This document shows, in pieces, positions 14,531 to 20,865 of a stretch of 21,930 nucleotides of DNA. Each line of letters opens with the position of its first letter. Within the stretch, counting starts at the first letter, position 1. The DNA comes from CAZEVY01 sp964515555 (GTDB lineage Bacteria > Acidobacteriota > Terriglobia > Bryobacterales > Bryobacteraceae): positions 1 through 21,930 of the forward strand of contig CAZEVY010000089.1 in the NCBI GenBank assembly GCA_964515555.1. The letters are read 5' to 3'. The notes beneath the pieces were generated by a model, which worked only from the letters and a program-made list of their open reading frames with translations, made no database searches and had not been told where the DNA came from. The translations under genes were made by a program, and so were the position numbers.

Positions 14531-15281
14531 TCTGAGAGGCAAAGTCGCCCTGGTGACCGGCGGCGGGCGCGGCATTGGCAAGGCCGTCGCCAAGCGCTAC
14601 GCCGAGGCCGGGGCGACCGTGGTCATCGGGAGCCGCAAGCTCGAAAACCTGGAGGCGACCGCGGGCGAATGCGCCTCGATGCCCGGGAAGGTGATTCCCG
14701 TGGTGTGCCACGTGGGCCGCAAGGAGCAGCTCGAATACCTGGTCCGCGAGACGGAGGCCAAGGCCGGGCCGGTCGACATCCTGGTCAACAACAGCGCGAC
14801 CAATATCGGACAGGGCCCCGCGCTCGAGGTCACCGACGAAGCGCTGCTGAAGACCATGGAAGTGAACGTCCTCGCCGCACATCGTCTGATCCGGATGATC
14901 GTCCCGAAGATGATCGAACGCGGGCGCGGCGGCTCCATCGTCAACATGGCGTCGATCGCGGGACTGCGCCCGCAGGACGGCGGACTGGTGTACAGCTTCA
15001 CCAAGGCCGGGCTCATCATGATGACGCGCGTGTGGGCGGTCGAGTTCGGAAAGCACGGCGTGCGCGTCAACGCGATCGCGCCGGGGCTGATTCAGACCGA
15101 GTTCAGCAGCTACTTCTGGTCGAACGACGAGCACCTCTCGCGGCTCCGGAAGACGCAGCCGATCCCGCGCGTCGGGCAGCCCGAGGAGATCGCCGGCCTG
15201 GCGCTCTACCTGGCGTCGGACGAATCGAGCTTCGTGACGGGACAGACGTTCGTCGCCGACGGCGGGGCGACGGCGCGCTAG
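14514..15281 (+). CDS. SDR oxidoreductase, likely NADP(H)-dependent
   Basis: The 255-aa classical SDR starts at a GTG that has GAGGAG (14503-14508) 5 nt upstream. The cofactor motif TGGGRGIG lies at 15-22, a variant NNSA replaces NNAG at 92-95, and the catalytic residues are Asn118, Ser147, Tyr160 and Lys164 (YSFTK). The GSRK segment at 39-42, with Arg41 after the second strand, favours NADP(H). The C-terminus has the usual TGQTFVADGG. The NNSA variant and general layout resemble DHRS4-type carbonyl reductases. It is the last gene of the coupled block begun by carF; 48 bp separate it from the next gene, which has its own promoter-like box. Confidence 0.87.
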   Translation: MSVSIDLRGKVALVTGGGRGIGKAVAKRYAEAGATVVIGSRKLENLEATAGECASMPGKVIPVVCHVGRKEQLEYLVRETEAKAGPVDILVNNSATNIGQGPALEVTDEALLKTMEVNVLAAHRLIRMIVPKMIERGRGGSIVNMASIAGLRPQDGGLVYSFTKAGLIMMTRVWAVEFGKHGVRVNAIAPGLIQTEFSSYFWSNDEHLSRLRKTQPIPRVGQPEEIAGLALYLASDESSFVTGQTFVADGGATAR

Positions 15282-15305
15282 ATCACGTCGGAAGCCGCGC
15301 GCGCG

Positions 15306-15311
15306 TATACT
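15306..15311 (+). promoter_or_regulatory. -10-like TATACT before the small secreted protein
   Basis: TATACT matches TATAAT at 5 of 6 positions. It ends 6 nt before the GTG at 15318 and 18 nt before the preferred GTG at 15330. Transcription starting near 15318 would leave a 12-nt leader carrying the GGAGG ribosome-binding site at 15320-15324. No clear -35 box is visible. Confidence 0.42.
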
Positions 15312-15329
15312 GGGCACGTGGAGGTCATC

Positions 15330-15641
15330 GTGAAACGCTTCTTCCTCGCCGCCGCTTTCTGTGCCGCGGCCTTCGCCGAGAACTGGACGGGCACCATCGT
15401 CGACGTGATGTGCAAGGGACGCGACCTGGCGTCGCACACGCGCGAGTGCGCCGTCAATTGCGCCAAGGGCGGCTATGGCGTGGTGCTGGCCGACGGCAAG
15501 TTCCTCAAGTTCGACGAGAGCGGCAACGCGCGCGCGCTCCAGGCCCTGAAGAAGTCGGCCAAGGACAAGGACCTGAAGGTGAAGGTCGCCGGCAAGCTCG
15601 ACGGCGAAGTCATCCAGGTCGAGACGCTGGAGTTGCAGTAG
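15330..15641 (+). CDS. Small secreted Cys-containing protein
   Basis: The 103-aa product starts with a clear Sec signal peptide (1-16, MKRFF then a hydrophobic run ending A-F-A-E). The mature part has three Cys residues (28, 40, 44) in the segment VMC-x11-C-x3-C, followed by a charged, probably beta-rich domain (LKVKVAGKLDGEVIQVETLEL). I have seen similar small acidobacterial secreted proteins (a W-T-G-x-I-x-D-x-x-C opening, resembling DUF5818), but I know no function. The C-x11-C-x3-C pattern could bind a metal or form disulfides. The GTG at 15330 is chosen because GGAGG lies 5 nt upstream; the GTG at 15318 would add four residues and would be leaderless. The gene ends 2 bp before the GTG of the nucleotidyltransferase. 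Confidence 0.75.
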   Translation: MKRFFLAAAFCAAAFAENWTGTIVDVMCKGRDLASHTRECAVNCAKGGYGVVLADGKFLKFDESGNARALQALKKSAKDKDLKVKVAGKLDGEVIQVETLELQ

Positions 15642-15643
15642 CC

Positions 15644-16282
15644 GTGGCCGTCGTGCCCTACGAGTCGACGGTCAGTGTCAGTTTCGACCGTCTGCTCGGC
15701 GAGGCCGGTGCATTCTTCATGGATCGAGGGGACGTCAAGGACACCCTACGCCGCCTGGCTCGCGACTTAGACGAGGCGGGTATCCCGTACGCTCTCGTCG
15801 GAGCCTTGGCGCTGGGGCGTCACGGCATGCCGCGGCTGACGGTCGACATCGATCTCCTATTGACCCGGGAGGGCCTGGACGCGTTCCGATCGCGCTACGA
15901 AGGACGCGGATACGTTCCAGCGTTTCCGGGCGCCGCGAAATCGTTTCGGGCCGCCGATACTGGCGTTCGCATAGACGTGATCACGACGGGCGAGTATCCG
16001 GGTGACGGCAAGCCGAAGCCAGTTCGCTTTCCCGATCCCTCCGAGGCCTCCGTCGAAATCGATGGAATTCGCGTCGTTCGGCTGGAGAGATTCGTCGAGC
16101 TGAAGCTCGCCTCCGGGATGACGGCGTCACACCGGATGCGCGACCTCGCCGACATCCAGGATCTCATCCGCAACGTGACACTGCCCCTGGAATTCGGCGA
16201 CCGGCTCGACCCGAGCGTACGCGAGACGTACCGCGACCTGTGGCGGAAGTCTCAGACGGTCGACCCGATTGCGGGCCTGTGA
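15644..16282 (+). CDS. Nucleotidyltransferase-fold protein
   Basis: The 212-aa product has the nucleotidyltransferase pattern: VGALALGRHG (52-61), D68-x-D70 (VDID) and a third acidic residue, Asp111, in VRIDVI. Conserved Lys154 (ELKLASG) and an R-D-L-A-D-x-Q-D-L-I segment (166-175) follow, as in AbiEii/AbiGii-type and related stand-alone enzymes. Such proteins transfer nucleotides to proteins, RNA or small molecules; some are toxins of toxin-antitoxin pairs. No HEPN or AbiEi partner is next to it, so a toxin role is unsupported. The start is uncertain: GTG 15644 or 15653, or ATG 15719. The segment FDRLLGEAGAFF before Met26 looks like part of the family, so the longer form is preferred. Its codon and base use looks a little less GC-biased than its neighbours, which may hint at transfer. 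Confidence 0.8.
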   Translation: MAVVPYESTVSVSFDRLLGEAGAFFMDRGDVKDTLRRLARDLDEAGIPYALVGALALGRHGMPRLTVDIDLLLTREGLDAFRSRYEGRGYVPAFPGAAKSFRAADTGVRIDVITTGEYPGDGKPKPVRFPDPSEASVEIDGIRVVRLERFVELKLASGMTASHRMRDLADIQDLIRNVTLPLEFGDRLDPSVRETYRDLWRKSQTVDPIAGL

Positions 16283-16286
16283 CGCT

Positions 16287-16685
16287 TCAATTCCCCAGGC
16301 GCGCCGACTGGTTCGCCGCCATCCGCCAGCGCCCTTCGTGCCGCGTGTAGACTTGCAGCGTCCGCACGCGGAACGGTCCGGCGCGCACCAGCTTGACATC
16401 GACGAAGCCGGTGAGCACCGCCGTCTCGCCGTAGATGCGAATCTTCAGATCGCTGAATCCGAAGGATTCGTAACGCGCCGGGCCGGCGGTCACCGCGCCG
16501 ATGTACTCAGCCTTCGTCTGCGTGCGGCCGTTGGCGTGCGAGTACGTGAGGTCGTCGGCGAGCCAGCGGTCGAGCTCCTGTTTGACGGCGGCTGAAGTCC
16601 AGCCGAGCGCGGCCTCGCGCACGGCATCCGCCGGGTCCTGCGCGAAGGCGCACAGGGCGAAGGTCAGCGCAAGACTTCGCGTCAT
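16287..16685 (-). CDS. Secreted DUF4440/NTF2-like protein
   Basis: The 132-aa product has a short signal peptide (1-15, ending C-A-F-A-Q) and an NTF2-like fold of the DUF4440/SnoaL type. The typical order is visible: a helix with W-x-S-A-x2-K-x-E-L-D-R-W-L-A-D-D-L-T-Y, the S-H-A-N-G-R-T-Q-T-K segment, then strands ending in VYTRHEGRWRMAANQ. The family includes small enzymes and ligand-binding proteins; no specific activity can be read here. Its ATG overlaps the stop of the aquaglyceroporin gene (ATGA, 4 bp), with CGGAG just upstream, so it is the last gene of the minus-strand cluster. Its stop lies 4 bp from the stop of the convergent nucleotidyltransferase gene. Confidence 0.82.
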   Translation of the reverse strand: MTRSLALTFALCAFAQDPADAVREAALGWTSAAVKQELDRWLADDLTYSHANGRTQTKAEYIGAVTAGPARYESFGFSDLKIRIYGETAVLTGFVDVKLVRAGPFRVRTLQVYTRHEGRWRMAANQSARLGN

Positions 16686-17452
16686 CTCTCCGGGAGAAAT
16701 CGGCGAATGCCGTGGTCGAACGCCAGCGCGCCCAACAGAGCTCCCACAATCGGCCCCGCGAGGGGTATCCAGAAGACCGCGGTGCCGTCGGTCAACCCGT
16801 TGTTCCGGAATCCCGCGACCACCGTGAACAGGCGCGGGCCAAAATCGCGCGCCGGGTTGATGGCGTAGCCGTGCATGCCGCCGAACGACATGCCGATCGC
16901 CACCACCACCAGGCCGATCGCCACGGGACCGAAGCTCGCCGGCGGCTGGTTCCGCTCGTCGGTGATCGCCAGGATCAACATCATCAGCAACGCGGTGCCG
17001 ACCACCTGGTCGAACAGTCCCGCCATGGGCATTTCCGGAAACGCCGGAAAGGTCGTGAATACGCCCGCGGTCTTTTCGAACTTGGGGTCCACCACCAGGA
17101 ACGCCGGCCGGTAGTTCCAGTAGACGATCGCCGACGCCGCGAAGGCGCCCAGCGTCTGGGCGATGGAGTAGGGAATCACCTTGCGCCACGGGAATCCGCG
17201 AAACGCCGCCAGCGCGATGGTCACCGCCGGGTTCAGGTGCGCGCCGCTGACGCGGCCGGCGACGTAGATTCCCATGGTCACGCCGAGTCCCCAGCCCAGC
17301 GTGATGTTGGTGTAGCCGCCCTTGACGACCTCGCCGGGAACGCCGGTGGGAAACAGCACCACCATCGCGACCACGCCCACGCCCAGCAGAATCAGGACGA
17401 GCGTTCCGAGAAACTCCGCGATCAGCTCGGCGGCGAGCGTCGGCTTGTTCAT
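16682..17452 (-). CDS. glpF: Aquaglyceroporin (glycerol facilitator type)
   Basis: The 256-aa product is a major intrinsic protein with six membrane segments and two half-helices carrying NPA at 74-76 (HLNPAV) and 199-201 (INPARDFGPR). Asp203 in the second motif and the long loops mark the glycerol-conducting branch rather than strict water channels. It should pass glycerol and other small uncharged solutes through the inner membrane. No glycerol kinase or glycerol-3-phosphate dehydrogenase is in the window, so the gene symbol rests on sequence alone. It lies 5 bp after the FHA-PP2C gene and overlaps the DUF4440 gene by 4 bp. No ribosome-binding site precedes its ATG, but a perfect TATAAT lies within the end of the upstream gene, which might give it a transcript of its own. 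Confidence 0.88.
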   Translation of the reverse strand: MNKPTLAAELIAEFLGTLVLILLGVGVVAMVVLFPTGVPGEVVKGGYTNITLGWGLGVTMGIYVAGRVSGAHLNPAVTIALAAFRGFPWRKVIPYSIAQTLGAFAASAIVYWNYRPAFLVVDPKFEKTAGVFTTFPAFPEMPMAGLFDQVVGTALLMMLILAITDERNQPPASFGPVAIGLVVVAIGMSFGGMHGYAINPARDFGPRLFTVVAGFRNNGLTDGTAVFWIPLAGPIVGALLGALAFDHGIRRFLPER

Positions 17453-17457
17453 CGAGA

Positions 17458-19131
17458 CTACGGATTATACTCCGCGACCACCAGCGTCACGTCGTCGCGC
17501 TGCTCGGCGCCCCCGGTGAAGTCCTCGACGGCGCGCATGATGGCGGCGTGCATCTGCGAGCAGTCGGCGGCGGCGTTGGCTTCCAGCACGGCGCGCAGCC
17601 GGTCCAGCTCGAAGAAGTCGCCGGCGCGGTTGTCGGCCTCCGAGAGGCCGTCGCTGTAGATCACCAGCTTGTCGCCCGGGCCGAGGCGCGAGGTCTGCAC
17701 CTCGTAGGTGGAGAAATCCAGCAGGCCCACCGGGATGCCGGTGGCTTCCAGCATCTCCAGGCGGCCGTCGGGATGCACCAGGAAGGGCGGGCAGTGGCCG
17801 GCGTTGCTCCAGCGCAGCAGGCCGTCGGCGTCGAGCGAGCCGTAGAACAGGGTCGCGTACTTCTCGCCCTGGGTGCGTTCGTTGAGGAACTTGTTGATGC
17901 TCGTCAGCATCTCCTGGATCTGCTCGGCGGATTCGGCGGAGCGCAGGAACGCGCCCTGCAACAGCCCGGCCAGCAGCGCCGAGCTGACGCCCTTGCCGCT
18001 CACGTCGGCGACCACCAGCGTCCAGCACTCCGGGTGAATCTGAATCACGTCGAAGTAATCGCCGCCCACCTGGTGCGAGGCCAGGCTCGATCCGGCCACG
18101 CGGAACCAGCCCGTCTTGGGCAGATCGCGCGGCAGCATGCCCTGCTGGATGACGCGGGCGATCTTGAGCTCCTCCTCCATGCGCTGCTTGGCGCGCTCCT
18201 CGTCGAGAAGCCGCGCGTTCTCCAGGATGGTGGAGGCCTCGAGCGCGAGAGTCTGGAGCAGCTCGCGGTTGCCGGTCGACATGTCGGCGGCGCCCAGGCG
18301 CGAGTCCATGTAGAGCAGCCCGACGGTCTCGTTCATCGAGGTGTGCATGGTCTCCTGGCTCACGCCGGTGCGCACGCGCACCAGCGGAACGCAGACCACG
18401 CTGCGCAGCTCCAGGTTGGCCACCGACATGTCGCCGCGCGCCGCACCCTCGCCCTCCGGGTCGAAGTTCATCGAGAGCAGCTCGCGGCGCTGCTTGAGCG
18501 CGCGCCCGATGAGCTTGGTGGGAACCTTGAGCTCGGACTTGGCGAGTGGCATGCCGCGGCGGTCGCGGGCCACCCGGATGTTGAGGTCCTCCTCGGTCCG
18601 CAACAGCAGGAAGCCGCGCTCGGAGCCGGTGACGGTAAGCGCCGCGTCGACCACGGCGTCCAGCACCTCCCCGGTCGAGAGCGAGCTCTGGAGCGCGCGG
18701 GCCACCTCGACCAGCGCGCGCAGCTTGGCGAGATTTCCGCCCACGGCCGACGACGACGAGCTGCTCGGCGGCGAGAGGTGGTCCAGGAGCTTATTGAGAT
18801 CGGCCTCTTCCTGGCTGAAGATCAGCTGGTAGGAATCGGGGAATCCGAAGGTGACGGTGTCGCCGTTCTGGAGCGTGTGCCGGGTGATGCGCTCGCCGTT
18901 GACGTAGATGCCGTGGCGGCTCTGCTGGTCGACCAGCACATAGGCGCCGTCCTCGCCCAGGATGCGGGCGTGCACGCGCGAAATGCGGTTGTCGCGCAGC
19001 ACCAGCTGGTTCTCCGACTGGCGGCCGATGATGAACGGCACGCTGTCGATAGGTACGCGCGATTTCTGTCCGCTGGGATTCACCACCATAACCGCCGCCG
19101 GACGAGCGGCGGTCGCCTGCGCGGTCGCCAT
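17458..19131 (-). CDS. FHA-GAF-PP2C (RsbU-type) serine phosphatase
   Basis: The 557-aa protein has three parts. An FHA domain (about 15-108: GRQSENQLVLRD, SRVHARI, SRHGIYVNGERI) binds phosphothreonine peptides. After a Ser-rich linker (121-128), a GAF domain (about 135-305) follows. A coiled linker then leads into a SpoIIE/RsbU PP2C phosphatase domain (about 325-557). Metal-binding residues are present: Asp358 (GGDYFD), Asp376 (VADVSGKG), Asp494 (SDG) and Asp546/547 (QRDD). Such enzymes dephosphorylate anti-anti-sigma (STAS) proteins in partner-switching pathways; FHA input suggests control by a Ser/Thr kinase. Neither a STAS protein nor a kinase is in the window. The ATG overlaps the stop of the upstream fur-family gene by 1 bp (TGATG), so the two are translationally coupled. 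Confidence 0.9.
   Translation of the reverse strand: MATAQATAARPAAVMVVNPSGQKSRVPIDSVPFIIGRQSENQLVLRDNRISRVHARILGEDGAYVLVDQQSRHGIYVNGERITRHTLQNGDTVTFGFPDSYQLIFSQEEADLNKLLDHLSPPSSSSSSAVGGNLAKLRALVEVARALQSSLSTGEVLDAVVDAALTVTGSERGFLLLRTEEDLNIRVARDRRGMPLAKSELKVPTKLIGRALKQRRELLSMNFDPEGEGAARGDMSVANLELRSVVCVPLVRVRTGVSQETMHTSMNETVGLLYMDSRLGAADMSTGNRELLQTLALEASTILENARLLDEERAKQRMEEELKIARVIQQGMLPRDLPKTGWFRVAGSSLASHQVGGDYFDVIQIHPECWTLVVADVSGKGVSSALLAGLLQGAFLRSAESAEQIQEMLTSINKFLNERTQGEKYATLFYGSLDADGLLRWSNAGHCPPFLVHPDGRLEMLEATGIPVGLLDFSTYEVQTSRLGPGDKLVIYSDGLSEADNRAGDFFELDRLRAVLEANAAADCSQMHAAIMRAVEDFTGGAEQRDDVTLVVAEYNP
17464..17469 (-). promoter_or_regulatory. Perfect TATAAT inside the phosphatase gene end
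   Basis: On the minus strand the codons for Tyr and Asn near the end of the phosphatase gene read TATAAT. The box ends 11 nt before the aquaglyceroporin ATG at 17452. Transcription from it would leave a leader of about 5 nt. No -35 match is present at 16-18 bp, so it may be coincidence. Confidence 0.3.
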
Positions 19132-19631
19132 CACGCTCTCCGGACCAGGCGGGGACTGGCCGGCTCGGCCTCCGCCGCCTGCTGCATCTCCTGGGTGCGC
19201 AGCACCTGGCAATGCGCGCAGTATCCGCCGACCTCCGTGCGCGCGATGAGGATCTGGAAACCGAGGACCGATTCGATCTGCCGGCGCAGGCGTTGCAGCG
19301 GGTCGCCGAAGAACTCCTCGACTTTCCCGCAGCGCAGGCAGATGACGTGGGCGTGCTCCTGCTTGGTGCGCGTCTCGTAGAAATGCTGATCGCCCGAGAA
19401 GTGCATGAGGTCCAGCTCGTCGACCAGGCCTCCCTCCTTCAGCAGCTTCAGCGTGCGATACACGGTGACGCGGTTGAGTTTGGGATCCTTCTCCTTGGCC
19501 ATTCGAAAGAGCCGCTCGGCGTCCAGATGCTGCCCGGACTGGTCGATCAGGTCCAGCAGAATCTGGCGCTGCCGCGTCAACCGGATTCCTTTTTCTTTGA
19601 GCGATGACTTGGTCGCTTCGGCTGTGGACAT
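19131..19631 (-). CDS. Fur-family metal-dependent repressor
   Basis: The 166-aa product is a Fur/Zur/PerR-family regulator: a winged-helix DNA-binding part with LNRVTVYRTLKLL near 52-64, then a metal-binding dimerisation part. Structural zinc ligands C-x2-C at 98/101 and 138/141 are intact. Regulatory-site candidates are His35, His83, His93 and His95. The position equivalent to Asp104 of B. subtilis PerR, which sets peroxide sensing, is Glu106 here, so an iron (Fur) or zinc (Zur) role is more likely than PerR. A basic tail of about 25 residues follows the last zinc ligand. GAGGAG lies just upstream of the ATG. A promoter candidate lies at 19663-19692. The gene leads the cluster with the phosphatase, aquaglyceroporin and DUF4440 genes. 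Confidence 0.9.
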   Translation of the reverse strand: MSTAEATKSSLKEKGIRLTRQRQILLDLIDQSGQHLDAERLFRMAKEKDPKLNRVTVYRTLKLLKEGGLVDELDLMHFSGDQHFYETRTKQEHAHVICLRCGKVEEFFGDPLQRLRRQIESVLGFQILIARTEVGGYCAHCQVLRTQEMQQAAEAEPASPRLVRRA

Positions 19632-19662
19632 GCTCTCCTCGGAGACTCGCGCCGCCTCGAAC

Positions 19663-19692
19663 AGAATACCAGCAAACGGCGCACGCGTCCAA
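19663..19692 (-). promoter_or_regulatory. Candidate promoter of the fur-led cluster
   Basis: On the minus strand TTGGAC (19692-19687) and TATTCT (19668-19663) are 18 bp apart. The second is preceded by TGG, which fits an extended -10 element. Transcription would start about 25 nt before the ATG at 19631. No clear Fur box is visible. Confidence 0.35.
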
Positions 19693-19765
19693 GGGCGGCT
19701 TGCAGACGGCCTCACTGACACGGATCGCGCGCCGCGCGCTCCGCGGCTTTGCCCGCCGATTGCGG

Positions 19766-19771
19766 TAAACT
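19766..19771 (+). promoter_or_regulatory. -10-like TAAACT before the prenyl synthase gene
   Basis: TAAACT matches TATAAT at 4 of 6 positions and ends 11 nt before the ATG at 19783, so the leader would be only about 5 nt. No Shine-Dalgarno sequence is seen before this ATG. The evidence is weak on its own and rests on the similar pattern at other genes here. Confidence 0.28.
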
Positions 19772-19782
19772 GAAACCTCCGC

Positions 19783-20781
19783 ATGGCTTCAGGCAGGGCC
19801 GGTCTCGCTACAGCGCTGGAAATCCGCGACCTGGTTCGCGAGGACCTCGCCCAGGTGGAGCGCGAGATCAATCTGGAATCGGTGGCCTCCGCCGACGCCG
19901 TCACCGCCATCAGCCAGTACCTGCAATCGAACGGCGGCAAGCGCCTGCGCCCCACGCTCTTGCTCCTCACCGCGCGCATGGCCGGCGATCCTTCGCCCGC
20001 GGCCGTTCGCCTGGCGGCCGTGGTCGAGATGATCCATGCCGCCACCCTGGTCCACGACGACGTGATCGACTATGCCGAGACGCGCCGCGGAAAGCCCTCC
20101 GCCAACGCCGTCTGGGGGAATCACATCTGCGTGCTCGCCGGCGACTGGCTCTACATGCAGGCCTTCCAGATCGCCCTGCGCGAGCGCAACTTCGCGATTC
20201 TCGACATCCTGATCTCGCTCACGCAGCGCATGGTCGAGGGCGAGCTCATCCAACTGGAGCGCATCGGCCGCATCGGCGTCTCAGAGACCGACTACATGGA
20301 GCTGGTCGACCGCAAGACGGCCAGCCTCTTCGCCGCCTGCACGCGCCTCGGCGCGCTGGTGGCGGGCGCGAGCGACACCCAGGAGGCGGACCTGGCCGAC
20401 TTCGGGTGGAATCTCGGCATGGCCTTCCAGCTCACAGACGACATTCTGGACTTCACCGCCGACGAGAGTGTGCTCGGCAAACCGGTGGGTAACGATCTCC
20501 GCGAGGGCAAGGTGACGCTGCCGCTGATCTACGCCCTGGCAGACGCCTCCGCCTCCGAGCGGCGCCTGGTGGAGACCGTGCTCGCCGAGCGCGGCTACGG
20601 GAGCGTGGCGTTCGCCGAGGTCTTCGACCTCATCGAGCGGCGCGGCGGGCTGGCCCGCGCCCGGGAACGTGCGCGAGCTTTCACGGACAAGGCTCGCGGT
20701 TTGATCGCCGGCTTTCCCGAATCGCCCTTCCAGCGCGCCCTGCACACTGTGGCCGACCTCATCACGCGGCGCGAAAGCTGA
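19783..20781 (+). CDS. ispB: Long-chain polyprenyl diphosphate synthase
   Basis: The 332-aa product is an all-trans polyprenyl synthase that adds isopentenyl diphosphate units to an allylic diphosphate, probably to make the side chain of menaquinone. Both Asp-rich motifs are complete: DDVID at 92-96 and DDILD at 219-223. GGKRLRP (51-57) and EGKVTLPL, which bind the diphosphates, are also present. The length and the second motif fit the IspB/HepPP-synthase class rather than short farnesyl synthases; the exact chain length cannot be read. The 151-bp spacer shared with the divergent fur gene holds promoter candidates for both. The 84-bp spacer after its stop holds a truncated copy of the dispersed palindromic repeat and then the end of the convergent sugar transferase gene. 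Confidence 0.88.
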   Translation: MASGRAGLATALEIRDLVREDLAQVEREINLESVASADAVTAISQYLQSNGGKRLRPTLLLLTARMAGDPSPAAVRLAAVVEMIHAATLVHDDVIDYAETRRGKPSANAVWGNHICVLAGDWLYMQAFQIALRERNFAILDILISLTQRMVEGELIQLERIGRIGVSETDYMELVDRKTASLFAACTRLGALVAGASDTQEADLADFGWNLGMAFQLTDDILDFTADESVLGKPVGNDLREGKVTLPLIYALADASASERRLVETVLAERGYGSVAFAEVFDLIERRGGLARARERARAFTDKARGLIAGFPESPFQRALHTVADLITRRES

Positions 20782-20805
20782 CGTCCCGCGAGCGTTTTAA
20801 GCCAG

Positions 20806-20856
20806 ACCGCTCGCTTACGCTCGCGGCTCCGCAAATCCAGTACGTTACCGAGCCGC
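20806..20856. repeat. Dispersed palindromic repeat, truncated copy
   Basis: The 24-bp left arm (20806-20829) matches the left arm of the copy at 4171-4235 at most positions, and the centre and first bases of the right arm (TTACCGAGCCGC) match too. After 20856 the right arm is lost. It lies between two convergent genes, so it may serve as a two-way transcription barrier or be a neutral relic. Confidence 0.6.
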
Positions 20857-20865
20857 CGCGGCCGC

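Noticed and set aside
15644..16282. Toxin-antitoxin pair of AbiE type
   Set aside because: No AbiEi-like winged-helix antitoxin precedes it; the gene before it encodes a secreted protein.
17548..19380. 610-aa open frame on the plus strand opposite the phosphatase and fur genes
   Set aside because: It lies over two well-supported minus-strand genes and resembles no protein family.
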